The notes under the pieces: model-generated
Database searches by the model: none
What the model saw: only the letters and a program-made list of their open reading frames with translations
Told to the model about the DNA's origin: nothing
Made by a program: the position numbers and the translations under genes
Assembly (NCBI GenBank): GCA_029582265.1
Contig: CM055831.1
Span: forward strand, 23,512,682 to 23,576,681
DNA length: 64,000 nt
Direction: 5' to 3'
Origin: Zoroaster sp. YZ-2022
Taxonomy: Eukaryota; Echinodermata; Asteroidea; Forcipulatida; Zoroasteridae
Shown here: piece by piece, positions 34,805 to 46,210 of the stretch
How positions within the stretch are numbered: position 1 is the first letter of the stretch
How the letters are laid out: each line of letters opens with the position of its first letter

Positions 34805-35077
34805 AAGTACCCGTTTCTGAAGACCGTGAGGGCGACCAGTTTGTGGACGACTCCATCAACCAGGCTATCAAAAACGTGGACCGTGCCATCAACGAGACCC
34901 GCCGCGACCTCTTTGACCGCACCAAGCCCCGCACGCCGAGCGACCTCCTGACTCTGTTCCGGTTCCCATCCACGGAGGCCATGAACATCGCGAGGGCGGC
35001 CGAGGTCTTTGAGCAGACGCTGCATTTGATTCACAACCACGTCGAGGCTGGGATGAAGGTCAACCTGACGGGAGTTG
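34805..35077 (+). CDS. PXDN: Peroxidasin exon: Ig-to-peroxidase linker
   Basis: Reads EVPVSEDREGDQFVDDSINQ followed by a helical segment with NVDRAINETRRDLFDRT and PSDLLTLFRFPS. It ends HNHVEAGMKVNLTGV. This corresponds to the non-catalytic segment between Ig4 and the peroxidase core in vertebrate PXDN, where VDRAIN, DLL.LFR and FE.TL.LI are conserved. NETR and NLTG are potential N-glycosylation sequons. The acceptor is ttcttatag, the donor gtaaga. Phase 1 on both sides. Confidence 0.95.
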
Positions 35078-35214
35078 GTAAGACACTGAAAGCTGACCTC
35101 AATTTGACCCGTGACCCATGACCCCTAATCCCAATAAAGGTATAAGCGTCTGGACATGTGGAATGTAAACTGTGATTCTGATCTGCCTAGCCTAGTAACT
35201 TGACCCAAAAGTCC

Positions 35215-35520
35215 AACAAAAAAAAAGTCTCTGGTTTCTGGTCATAGGATGGCTTTAAAATTGTGTGGGATGCATTTTTTTTAAATTTTTTTTAAAAACT
35301 TTTTTTTGTTTTTTTGTTTTTTTAGTTTTTTGTTTTTGTTTTTGTATTTTTTGCTAACCAGTGAAATATGTGGTACATGTATATGCGGTTATTGCCAAAT
35401 ATAAAGTATGGTGGCTAAGAGGGGCCACACAAATGGGGCAAACGTTCATACCTCAATGTGAAAAAGTTGTTTATAACACATCGCGCTATAATTCAAATCA
35501 ATCCGGCAATTTTGGCTGCA
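35215..35520 (+). repeat. Dispersed T repeat, copy 3
   Basis: Shares agtctctggtttctggtcat, aagtatggtggctaagaggg and caattttggctgcaatt with 21640-21930, in the same order and orientation. Confidence 0.65.
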
Positions 35521-35570
35521 ATTAGACATCGTTTCATGCCAGAAACAAAGAAAGAAAACCACAAATGCCG

Positions 35571-35650
35571 ACGCATGGGTCTGAGCCGATGCATGGGTCT
35601 GAGCCGATGCATGGGTCTGAGTCGATGCATGGGTCTGAGCCGATGCGAAT
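35571..35650. repeat. 18-bp repeat, four copies
   Basis: cgatgcatgggtctgagc occurs four times in a row with one change (gagt). Confidence 0.95.
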
Positions 35651-35890
35651 GGAGACCAGAAATCGGAGACTTTTTATTTGTTTGGCCTAATATATTCAAA
35701 TTTCCCACTCGACCTTTAACTTTTAACCTACAGACAATTGACTTTGCCCATGACAAAACATACTTTCCCTAGTTCACCTACCAGTGTACCTTTGAGACCC
35801 AATAATTGATAACAAAAACTCACTGCGTTCATCCGTGGACCAAAGGACGTTGTAACAAATAGTATCCAAGTGATTGAAAAGTGTGTAAAG

Positions 35891-35912
35891 TGTCACACAC
35901 ACACACACACAC
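35891..35912. repeat. (CA)n microsatellite
   Basis: About ten ca dinucleotides in a row. Confidence 0.9.
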
Positions 35913-36441
35913 ATGAAGTGTGAAATGCACCTACTTTCATGTTTTTTTGTTCACGCAAACTAAAAGACTATTTTCACCTACTTTGTTTCATGGTGAGATA
36001 CAGTGTGCATGATCATGGCAGGTTACACACCAAGGCCTAATTTCATGGCTCTCTGTACAGTGAGCGAAAACTGAATTGGTGCTTACTTTAGCAGAACATT
36101 CTGTGCTTAACCTTTACTTATTTCACAGGTAAGCAAGGATAAATAATGTAATTTTGTAATTTTTTTTTACATTGCCCTTCATCAAGAAATTTTGTGAGCC
36201 AAAAATGTGTGCTTACTTTCACAGAAAATGTTTTTATGACGCCACCTTAGACAAATTTTAGGTACATGTATTAAATTTAATACAACCAAGAGCTTTCGTC
36301 AAAGTTTTGCATCCAAATTTAACCATTTGATTATTTTTGGAATACAGGTTCTATACTTTATCTTTTAAGTTTATGAACATAAGAATTGATGGCATACATG
36401 TACCTGGGCAGTCATATTACCGCATCCTCCACTTTTCTGTT

Positions 36442-36821
36442 AGGGAGGATGGCCAAAGTTGTGGTACAGCCAAGCCTTTGAGAAGCGTGGCCAGGCCAGG
36501 GCTTTGCCCAGGCCTATGGCCCTATATAATCCCCTAGCTGAGCACAAAAGACACTTCACTAATGAATAGATCTCAAATAGCTCTTATAGTTAACACAGAC
36601 TTGACTGACACCTCAGCTGTCTTTTGTTCACAACTGCAACCATTATAATGAGCTCTACTTGGCTGGGCTAGGCCCTCCAGAAACCCAGGTTATGTCGATT
36701 ACAGGTTCGGTATTGTTACAGGATTAGGACACACAAAAGACAGATTAGGAGGCCAGGTAGCCTGGGCCTGGCCAGGCTTCTCAAAGGCTTGGCTGTACCA
36801 TGACTTTGACCCTCCTCCCTT
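36442..36821. mobile_element. Inverted-repeat MITE (GGCCAAAGTCATGG ends), copy 2
   Basis: Same terminal repeats as 10449-10747 (gtacagccaagcctttgaga at the left, inverse at the right), with a longer interior. Confidence 0.8.
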
Positions 36822-37480
36822 TATGAGTTATGGAGCTATCAAAATGCCAACCGGCGGGTTTTATTCTGTGTCATTTCGATTTGATCTTGCCCAGTCACAT
36901 TATTATATTATACAGAATATGTGTCTGTTTCATGTCAAGCTCTAACGGTCAAAAAGTGGTCGAAATTATTCATAGGTGACGAGTTTCATACAGAATAATC
37001 ACTCTGGCTAGCCAGGATGGGAATAGGATACATCTAGTTTTGCATCATGATGTCTCCCTCCCCTCCCCCCCCCCCCCTTGCCTGTCATTTTTCTGGCATG
37101 GACAACAAATGAATGAACTGTATAAATGCCTTACCAACTGTGTTGAGAGTTGAATTTCAATTGCCTTCCCCCCCCCTTCCCCACTCTTTGTCCACAAATG
37201 CATAAGGCACCCCCTCCCCCACAGTTTATCTTACCACAGTAGCTACATGTACTTAGTGAGCTTACCCAGTGAGCTGTCAGACAATTCACTTGAATAACCC
37301 CGAAGCCCAATGGGCAAAATGACACACTGAGTAAGTACCTCCCCCATGGTAGGGCTAACCGGGGAGGGCTAAGGAATTAGTGGATGGCAGGATTCTCACA
37401 TTTCATACCTTGAAAGCTACTTTATTCATGTGGTAACAAGTCGAAAATGTCCCCAGCCATATTTTTCTTATTATTTACAG

Positions 37481-39119
37481 AGTTTTCCTACAACGACTTG
37501 GTGTCCCCTCGCTTCCTCAACATCATTGCTAACCTGTCTGGCTGTACCACCCATTCCAAAATTGTCAACTGCTCTGACATCTGCTACCATCGCAAATACC
37601 GCACCCATGACGGAACCTGTAATAACCTACAGAACCCCGAATGGGGTGCGTCACTCACGCCCTTCAGACGACTTCTGAAGCCCATTTATGAGAACGGATT
37701 CAACACGCCCGTAGGCTGGAACCAGTCGCACCTCTACAACGGCTTCCCCAAACCCAGTGTGCGCAAGGTGTCGCTGGAAGTGATGTCCGCAGCCAGCATC
37801 ACAAACCATGATAAGTTCTCCCATATGCTCATGCAGTGGGGACAGTTCTTGGATCACGACATGGATTTCACAGTGACGAGTCTTAGTCGGGCGAGATTCA
37901 GCGACGGGGTTGAGTGCAAGGACACTTGTGAGAATCAGCCACCATGTTTTCCGATCAATGTTCCGGATGACGATCCACGCATCCGCCGCATGCAGTGCAT
38001 GGAGTTTACACGTTCCAGTGCGGTGTGTGGTAGCGGCAGCACGTCCCTGTTCTTCAACGCCGTCATGCCACGCGAACAGATCAACCAGATTACATCGTAC
38101 ATTGATGCTTCCAATGTATACGGCAACACTAAAGAACAAGCAAACAATCTCAGGGAATACACAAACAATCTTGGTCGGCTCAAAGCCGGTATTAGTGTGC
38201 AGTCTTCCGGTAAGCGCCTTCTCCCGTACAATCGCAATACCCCCATCGATTGCCAGCGGGACTTCAGTAAAAGCCCCATCCCATGTTTCCTGGCTGGGGA
38301 CTTCCGTGCCAACGAACAGCTTGGATTACTGTCATTGCACACTGTGTGGTTCCGTGAGCATAATCGCATCGCTGATGAGCTCCTCAGAATCAACCCACAT
38401 TGGGAGGGAGAGAAAATCTTCCAGGAGACGCGAAAAATCATTGGTGCAGCAATGCAGCACATCTCCTTCAGCCACTGGCTCCCGAAGGTCCTGGGTCCAC
38501 AAGGTATGCAATTAATTGGAGATTACGAAGGGTATGACCCCAAAATCAACGCGGCCATCATGAATGTCTTCGCAACGGCTGCATTTAGATTTGGCCATGG
38601 CTTGATCCAGCCATACATGAAGAGATTGAACTCAACATACCAACCAACTGCAGAAGGGGAGCTCCCCTTGCACAAAGCTTTCTTCTCCCCATACCGCATC
38701 GTCGAGGAAGGTGGCATTGACCCCATCCTCAGAGGGCTTTTCGCCTCCCCTCTCAAGGATCCTAAACCTGATGAAATGCTGAACACTGAGCTGACGGAGC
38801 ATCTCTTTGAAATGGCCCATGAGATTGCCCTAGACCTTGCCTCCTTGAACATCCAGCGAGGCCGGGACCACGCCCTCGCTGGCTATAATGACTGGCGTCT
38901 CCTCTGCAACATGTCTGTGGCGCATACATTTGACGAGCTGCAAGAGGAGATCTCAAACGATGAAGTCAGGAACAAGCTGGAGAGCCTCTACCATCACCCG
39001 GGCAACGTGGATCTCTTTGTTGCTGGCATGGCCGAGGATGCTATAGAGGGCGGTCTTCTAGGACCGACATTCACATGTATTCTTGCCAAACAAATGAAAC
39101 AACTCCGAGCAGGCGACAG
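37481..39119 (+). CDS. PXDN: Peroxidasin exon: haem peroxidase catalytic core
   Basis: A single 1,639-nt exon carries nearly all of the animal haem peroxidase domain. By analogy with myeloperoxidase and PXDN the visible active-site residues are: distal Gln, haem-linking Asp and distal His in [10 protein letters not shown] (Gln 37843, Asp 37852, His 37855, Ca-binding Asp 37858); the Ca loop TSYIDAS (38092-38112); catalytic Arg and haem-linking Glu in DFRANEQ (Arg 38305, Glu 38314); proximal His in RFGHGL (38596); and its partner Asn in GYNDWR (38887). The residue after the haem-linking Glu is Gln, not the Met of myeloperoxidase, as in PXDN. The start, [18 protein letters not shown], keeps the Cys pattern used near the trimer interface. 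All key residues are intact, so the enzyme should be active. Donor gtaatt at 39120; ends in phase 2. Confidence 0.98.
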
Positions 39120-39694
39120 GTAATTCCAACAACCTTTGCTCTCTAATATTTTTAAAAGGCTTTCCTCTACAAGTCTTGGCATGCCTGACCTGTGTTTGCA
39201 GTGTTCCCGCTTCAGATGATGTCATTGTCATCTTGTTTATCAAGTTTGAAAATAAATGCTACATTGAATTGGATTTAATATTGATAACTTGTAGTTTAGT
39301 TGAAAAAAACAGTTTTAAAAGAGAGCAATATTGTACACCCTTCTACCATAGTAAATCCTTTTGAGCTTGGCACCCCTCCCTTACCCCTGGAGAATTTGTG
39401 GCTGCACACCTGATATGAGGATGCTTTCCAGCACCACTGTCCACCTCCAAGCCCCTACCTCCACCCCTACCTCCACTCCCTACACTGATATTGAAGACAT
39501 GGGTGGATCTAGGAAGGTTGCGAAGGTTGCGAAAAATGGGGGAAGGGGAACCCTCTTTGTGAATCCACCAATCATGGAAGAGAGTGCTCAGCTTTTACCA
39601 AAGAACATATTTAATATTTTACCAATGTTCACAAAATCTTAGTTTTACAAACTCTTACCTCTACCTTCCCCCTCCTCCCTTCCCCTCCCCTCAG
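39120..39694. other. Intron 10
   Basis: A 575-bp intron separating the end of the peroxidase domain. It ends in a long pyrimidine tract before the acceptor. A fragment resembling the GGATCTAG-type element lies near 39500-39550. No other structure is seen. Confidence 0.75.
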
Positions 39695-39903
39695 ATTTTG
39701 GTATGAGAATCTGGGCACCTTCGAGCCCGACCAGCTGACACAGATCAAGCAGTTCAGCTTAGCGAGGGTCATCTGCGACAACAGCGACAATATAAATCGC
39801 ATTCCAGAGGAGATCTTCCACAGGAGCGACTTCCCGATCGGCTTCAGACATTGCAAAGATCTACCATCAGTGGACCTGAGAATGTGGGCCGAGTGCCCAG
39901 AAG
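39695..39903 (+). CDS. PXDN: Peroxidasin exon: C-terminal end of peroxidase domain
   Basis: Continues the catalytic domain as RFWYENLGTFEPDQLTQIKQ, then SLARVICDNSDNINRIPEEI, ending VDLRMWAECPEG. WYEN, QLTQIKQ, SLAR.ICDN.DNI.R and VDLR.W are family signatures. The Cys of MWAEC lies where vertebrate PXDN has a cluster of three cysteines, one of which is thought to make the inter-subunit disulfide; only one is kept here. The acceptor is cccctcag, the donor gtaaga. Phase 2 in, phase 1 out. Confidence 0.96.
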
Positions 39904-40000
39904 GTAAGATAATTTCTTGTGTCTCAAAGGCTTTCCTCCAAATACCATTTATTCCTACTTCATTTCAGAGATTTGACCATTGAATCCGTAGTGTATATTC

Positions 40001-40402
40001 CAGGGCTGTGCAGGGTATTCGGGTATCCGGATACCCGACCGAAACAGTCATTACCCGGTTCCATTTTACGGTTCCAATTACCCGTAAACGCCTTTTTAAA
40101 ATTCGGACTGAACATTTCAGCGGTGCGAACAGAAATCTGTGACTCTTGAACAATGTAATGTTTACACTTTGGCAGACAATTATCTTTAAATTCAAGAGAT
40201 TGCACTCCAATAAAGAAAAGATCAATTTAAGTATGGTATCCTCTGTATTATAAAGGTCAATTTTGTTACCATTTACAGTACATGTATTTGTACAACACCG
40301 GAGGCATGTTTTCAACAAAAATGAAAATGGGTATCCGGGATATCTGAAGTTTCCTGATTTCGTGTATCCGGTTCCATAAATATCCGAAAACGCACACCCC
40401 AT
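40001..40402. mobile_element. hAT-like MITE with 8-bp target duplication
   Basis: Begins cagggctgtgcagggtattc and ends aacgcacaccccat (roughly inverse). It is flanked by gtatattc at 39993-40000 and 40403-40410. The interior alternates gggtatccgg/ccggatacc words. The 8-bp duplication fits the hAT superfamily. Confidence 0.78.
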
Positions 40403-41043
40403 GTATATTCTGGAGTATAATACACTCTTTTGCAATTATTTGTTATTTGAAGACATTGGAGAGTTCTTGCTGATGGATTTTGTTGTAATCAGCAGGCTTC
40501 TGGCCATGGCTTCTATGTTGGATCTTTCAGGGTGCCAGGAAAATTCCTAAATGGTTAAACGGTTTGAATGGTTTCTTGTATGGTGTAGGGCAAATATCAA
40601 ATTAATTGTACAATATCCCTACAAAAGAATTTCATCAATAAATGCAAATTGTGGTATAGGATTCTACACTGGTGAGCAAAACTGTTGGCACACCAACACA
40701 GTATGACAAGTCACACCAAAAATTAAAAAACAGCCTTGGATTTGAAAAAAAAAAACCAATAAAAATACGGTACAGAATTGCCAATTTAAAAATGACTTAA
40801 TGGTAAAGATTTTATTGTAAAACTTACTTGGTGTAAATGTTATGATGGCATCAATCTTCCCTAGAAATAATGTGTTTTTAATTGAAGTGAAACTATTTCT
40901 GGAAATGGTACTCTTAAATCCCATGTTACTGGAAGAATAAATTTAAAAAATCGTAATGCATTTTCACTATTTTCTTCTTGTTATAAACGACACAATGTAA
41001 TATGCTGAAACATTCACAGGTTGGTTTAGTTTTGCCAACATAT

Positions 41044-43495
41044 ACCCTATGTTGTACATTCCCTGTGTTGTACATTCCCTGTGTTGTACATTCCCTGTGT
41101 TGTACATTCCCTGTGTTGTACATTCCCTATGTTGTACATTCCCTGTGTTGTACATTCCCTGTGTTGTACATTCCCTGTGTTGTACATTCCAAATGTTGTA
41201 CATTCCCTGTGTTGTACATTCCCTGTGTTGTACATTCCCTGTGTTGTACATTCCCTGTGTTGTACATTCCCTGTGTTGTACATTCCCTGTGTTGTACATT
41301 CCCTGTGTTGTACATTCCCTGTGTTGTACATTCCTGTGTTGTACATTCCTGTGTTGTACATTCCTGTGTTGTACATTCCTGTGTTGTACATTCCCTGTGT
41401 TGTACATTCCCTGTGTTGTACATTCCCTGTGTTGTACATTCCCTGTGTTGTACATTCCCTGTGTTGTACATTCCCTGTGTTGTACATTCCCTGTGTTGTA
41501 CATTCCCTGTGTTGTACATTCCCTGTGTTGTACATTCCCTGTGTTGTACATTCCCTATGTTGTACATTCCCTGTGTTGTACATTCCCTATGTTGTACATT
41601 CCCTGTGTTGTACATTCCCTATGTTGTACATTCCCTGTGTTGTACATTCCCTATGTTGTACATTCCCTGTGTTGTACATTCCCTATGTTGTACATTCCCT
41701 GTGTTGTACATTCCCTATGTTGTACATTCCCTGTGTTGTACATTCCCTGTGTTGTACATTCCCTGTGTTGTACATTCCCTGTGTTGTACATTCCCTATGT
41801 TGTACATTCCCTATGTTGTACATTCCCTGTGTTGTACATTCCCTGTGTTGTACATTCCCTATGTTGTACATTCCCTATGTTGTACATTCCCTATGTTGTA
41901 CATTCCCTGTGTTGTACATTCCCTATGTTGTACATTCCCTGTGTTGTACATTCCCTATGTTGTACATTCCCTGTGTTGTACATTCCCTATGTTGTACATT
42001 CCCTGTGTTGTACATTCCCTGTGTTGTACATTCCCTGTGTTGTACATTCCCTGTGTTGTACATTCCCTGTGTTGTACATTCCCTGTGTTGTACATTCCCT
42101 GTGTTGTACATTCCCTGTGTTGTACATTCCCTATGTTGTACATTCCCTGTGTTGTACATTCCCTGTGTTGTACATTCCCTGTGTTGTACATTCCCTATGT
42201 TGTACATTCACTGTGTTGTACATTCCCTATGTTGTACATTCCTGTGTTGTACATTCCCTGTGTTGTACATTCCCTGTGTTGTACATTCCTGTGTTGTACA
42301 TTCCTGTGTTGTACATTCCTGTGTTGTACATTCCTGTGTTGTACATTCCTGTGTTGTACATTCCCTGTGTTGTACATTCCTGTGTTGTACATTCCTGTGT
42401 TGTACATTCCTGTGTTGTACATTCCTGTGTTGTACATTCCTGTATTCCTGTGTTGTACATTCCTGTGTTGTACATTCCCTGTGTTGTACATTCCCTGTGT
42501 TGTACATTCCTGTGTTGTACATTCCCTGTGTTGTACATTCCTGTGTTGTACATTCCTGTGTTGTACATTCCCTGTGTTGTACATTCCCTGTGTTGTACAT
42601 TCCCTGTGTTGTACATTCCCTGTGTTGTACATTCCCTGTGTTGTACATTCCCTGTGTTGTACATTCCCTGTGTTGTACATTCCCTATGTTGTACATTCCC
42701 TGTGTTGTACATTCCCTGTGTTGTACATTCCCTGTGTTGTACATTCCCTGTGTTGTACATTCCCTATGTTGTACATTCCCTGTGTTGTACATTCCCTGTG
42801 TTGTACATTCCTGTGTTGTACATTCCTGTGTGTTGTACATTCCTGTGTTGTACATTCCCTGTGTTGTACATTCCTGTGTTGTACATTCCTGTGTTGTACA
42901 TTCCCTGTGTTGTACATTCCCTGTGTTGTACATTCCCTGTGTTGTACATTCCCTGTGTTGTACATTCCCTGTGTTGTACATTCCCTGTGTTGTACATTCC
43001 CTGTGTTGTACATTCCCTGTGTTGTACATTCCCTGTGTTGTACATTCCCTGTGTTGTACATTCCCTGTGTTGTACATTCCCTGTGTTGTACATTCCCTGT
43101 GTTGTACATTCCCTGTGTTGTACATTCCCTGTGTTGTACATTCCCTGTGTTGTACATTCCCTGTGTTGTACATTCCCTGTGTTGTACATTCCCTGTGTTG
43201 TACATTCCCTGTGTTGTACATTCCCTGTGTTGTACATTCCCTGTGTTGTACGTTCCCTATGTTGTACATTCCCTATGTTGTACGTTCCCTGTGTTGTACA
43301 TTCCCTATGTTGTACATTCCCTGTGTTGTACATTCCCTGTGTTGTACATTCCCTGTGTTGTACATTCCCTGTGTTGTACATTCCCTGTGTTGTACATTCC
43401 CTGTGTTGTACATTCCCTGTGTTGTACGTTCCCTATGTTGTACATTCCCTATGTTGTACGTTCCCTATGTTGTATGTTCCCTATGTTGTACATTC
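41044..43495. repeat. 16-bp minisatellite, about 150 copies
   Basis: The unit ccctgtgttgtacatt (variant ccctatg) is repeated for 2.45 kb; some runs have a 15-bp unit (cctgtgttgtacatt, notably 41330-41390 and 42290-42440). All three + frames and the - frames stay open, giving very long Cys/Val/His ORFs that are artefacts. The right edge runs directly into an MT7 start (ttcaaagggaaggaatatgt). Confidence 0.97.
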
Positions 43496-43587
43496 CCTTC
43501 AAAGGGAAGGAATATGTACACACATTGATAATGTTGACAAAACTGCTTCTGAGGATATGATCACTTACTTTGGATCAAGATATACAT

Positions 43588-43857
43588 GAACCCTAACCAC
43601 CCCAAATCCTGCAAAATCCTCCAAGGGGCACTTTTTTTGGAAAAATTCAGCACTATTGCAAACTGGTACTTTCACCTCTTCAAATGGGGCAAAATTACTA
43701 CCTGGCAAGAAGTACTGGCCATAAGTGCTGAATATGAAAGATCAACAAAAATGCATGGTGCATTTTGAAGATAAGGGCATGTTTCCAAAAGTGCACTGAT
43801 GGATTTTGGAGGATTCAGGAAGGTTCCTAGCCAGAATACCTAAGGGGTTAGGGTTAA
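43588..43857 (-). mobile_element. MT3 MITE, inverted
   Basis: Inverse of 28013-28283. The right end ggggttagggTTAA is intact; the left end reads tgaaccctaacc. Confidence 0.8.
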
Positions 43858-44207
43858 GCAAACACCCTGTGAAAGTTTCAGGTCAGTGTGGAGTCGAATT
43901 GTGACAAACCATTCACAATTTTTACGGAAAATACTTGGAGCAAAAAGGTTGCCACAAAACAAGTTTTTGGCCAATGTGCATACTTGTCCACGTCTTATCT
44001 GGAGTGAGAACACTGCAGACAGAGTAGTTTATCAGGATGACCAGAACATTTACCAACGTCACATCAAGTTAGCTTCCAGATAATAATCAGGCCCTGCGAT
44101 TTCTCAGGATTTTTCCTGATTTCAGGATTTTTTACAAACCTCCCTTTGCCTGAAAATGTTCTTGAAAGGAAAGAAAGAAGTAGCCTGTATTGTGTCCAAA
44201 CCTCTAG

Positions 44208-44355
44208 TTTCTTGTTTTTGGGGATGTGGAGAGTCTGTAAATCCTCCTAAATTAAACATCCAGGAGGTTCAGGAGGGCTTTGTCCTGTAGACTAAAGGGA
44301 GACCCAGGCCCGCTACCTATTTTTTCAGGATTTTTTACGTTTGTCAAATCACACC
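44208..44355 (+). repeat. Dispersed repeat, copy 2
   Basis: Same orientation and order of words as 4880-5080. No terminal repeats are visible. Confidence 0.6.
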
Positions 44356-45038
44356 CCTGAATAATTCAGAAATTTTATAATCAGGTAATTCCCTTTAAAC
44401 CAACGTTTGTGCAGTACCATCGATATACTACATGTTTTCTAAAAGAATGTCCTCACTTTCTAATGATACATTTCCCCCTCTCAATCTGCTTGCCTTTTCC
44501 CTTGTTTCCTCCTAAGCGGGTGCCCCGCCCTGACCACTTGAAATGTTCTCGTCCCACCGGCCGCTCCCGTCCTTTCCTCTCAATACCCAGAGAGACTTAA
44601 ATGTTACATATGCCATTGGAACCACCTTGAAGAACATCCTCTGATGTGGAGGCTCATCAGGGTTATTCCCTTAACTTCTGGCTGGGAATGGTTTAAGCGA
44701 CACTCTCTGCTTCCAGCCTATGCAATTCACTGCACACAGGTCTTTGTTGGCCACTGTTGATCGATTGCGTTGCATTGATAAATGTATTGAGATTGATATG
44801 AGTACACCTGTAATTTCCCCAGAGCATCCTTTGCGGTCTGTAGAATGCACGCATGCAGTATTATTCAAGATGTAGCATCCGTGGTTTCCGCTATTTGACA
44901 GTCAATTTCCAAACATTTTTCTTTATGTCTTTCATAAAAAACACTGCTATTTTACTGGAGCGTAGGAAAATAAAATGCATTAAAATGATCGGTTTCTGAA
45001 ACAAAATTATCGTGAGAAGTATGGTTCTACAGTAAATA

Positions 45039-45311
45039 CACTCACTGGCCAAAAGTATTGCAACATGAATTTGTACGAGACATTGCCTAGACGGATGGCC
45101 GCAATTATCAGGTCACATGGTTACCCGACAAAGTATTGAAGGACTTTGCTTCCGAGCAAGAACAGTAAAAAAGAAAATTGACTTCAAAACACAGGCACTT
45201 TCAAGAAGTCTTAAGTAGTGTAAATAAAATAAAATAAATTATTGTAACACAGTTCTCCAAACTGAACTTTGGTGTGAATTTCAATGTTGCAATACTTATG
45301 GCCAGTGAGTG
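45039..45311. mobile_element. Tc1/mariner-like MITE, second copy
   Basis: Same ends (cactcactggccaaaagtat ... atggccagtgagtg) flanked by TA at 45037 and 45312. It shares caaaacacaggcac.ttcaagaagtc with the first copy. At about 270 bp it is too short for a transposase. Confidence 0.9.
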
Positions 45312-45395
45312 TATGTCCCAACATTAATTTATTGTGTGTCCTGTCATAAATTCACTTGGGCAAATGTGATTTGAAGCTTTGCATCAGGGGTGTGA

Positions 45396-45545
45396 TTTGT
45401 CCGGATTGGTCCGGATTGTTCCGGATTGGTCCGGATTGTTCCGGATTGGTCCGGATTGTTCCGGATTGGTCCGGATTGTTCCGGATTGGTCTGGATTTTT
45501 CCGGATTTTTCCAGATTTTTCCAGATTTTCCCAGATTTTCACAAA
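45396..45545. repeat. 10/20-bp TCCGGATT repeat
   Basis: tccggattgg and tccggattgt alternate about ten times, then degrade to tccagatttt. The flanking sequence keeps tccggatttt once more at 45563. Confidence 0.93.
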
Positions 45546-45724
45546 TCACAATGTTATGATCCTCCGGATTTTAAAGATTTAAGCAATAAAGGAAAGCAAA
45601 GCAAAGCAAATGCTCAGAAATACAGATTTCACCCCAGCGCTATTCACAACAGCGGCCCCAACAGTCTTAGCAAAATTTACGTGGATTTTTCAAAACTGCC
45701 CAGTCACACCCTTGTTTGCATGGT

Positions 45725-45875
45725 GGATAGGATAAGACAATTAGGTTTACGGGTAACACCATGTGTTATATATAGTCTCTTCTTGGAAGAAGTGATGTGG
45801 TTCTGAAAAGAACCTGTAGTAAAGATAGTTCTTGACATTTTGAAAAGTGTGCTCTGTCCGTCTTCAGGAGGATAC
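45725..45875 (+). mobile_element. D120-like fragment, diverged
   Basis: Keeps ggtaacaccatgtg, ggttctgaaaagaacc and gtgctctgtccgtcttcaggagg in the D120 order with many changes. Confidence 0.5.
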
Positions 45876-46210
45876 TTATACTTAATTACCATTAAACAGA
45901 GCCTCCAGTGACTACTTCAAGAAATTCCTCACTTCAAAGTATTTTTCTTTTCTAGAAGGATATAATCGTATAATATCCCAGTACTCCAAGAACAATGGAT
46001 CTGGGCCATTCATGACGTTGTATTCCACAGACCGTCGCGTAAGGTCTCAAAAAGAAGCAGTGCATTCTGGGTGACTAGTCTGCGTATGTCCAAGATCACA
46101 CGCGTGTTACATGCGTACTGCGCTATAGCTAACTCAAATCTACATGTAGTTCGCGTCCCATTTTTGTTTTGGAACGAGCAAGCTGCGTCGAGTGCTCATC
46201 CCATGTTACC

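Larger units (their letters stand above)
35078..37480. other. Intron 9
   Basis: Contains a T-repeat copy (35215-35520), a four-copy 18-bp repeat (35571-35650), a CA microsatellite near 35893-35912 and an inverted-repeat element (36442-36821). C-runs occur at about 37060-37078. The rest is unremarkable. Confidence 0.75.

Noticed and set aside
37651..38462. Open frames of 162-175 codons on the - strand and a 201-codon frame in another + frame
   Set aside because: They are shadows of the GC-rich peroxidase exon, whose true frame has all catalytic motifs.
41002..43589. Open frames of more than 800 codons in all three + frames
   Set aside because: They span the 16-bp minisatellite. Three units make 48 nt, so every frame reads the same periodic peptide; there is no non-repeat coding sequence.
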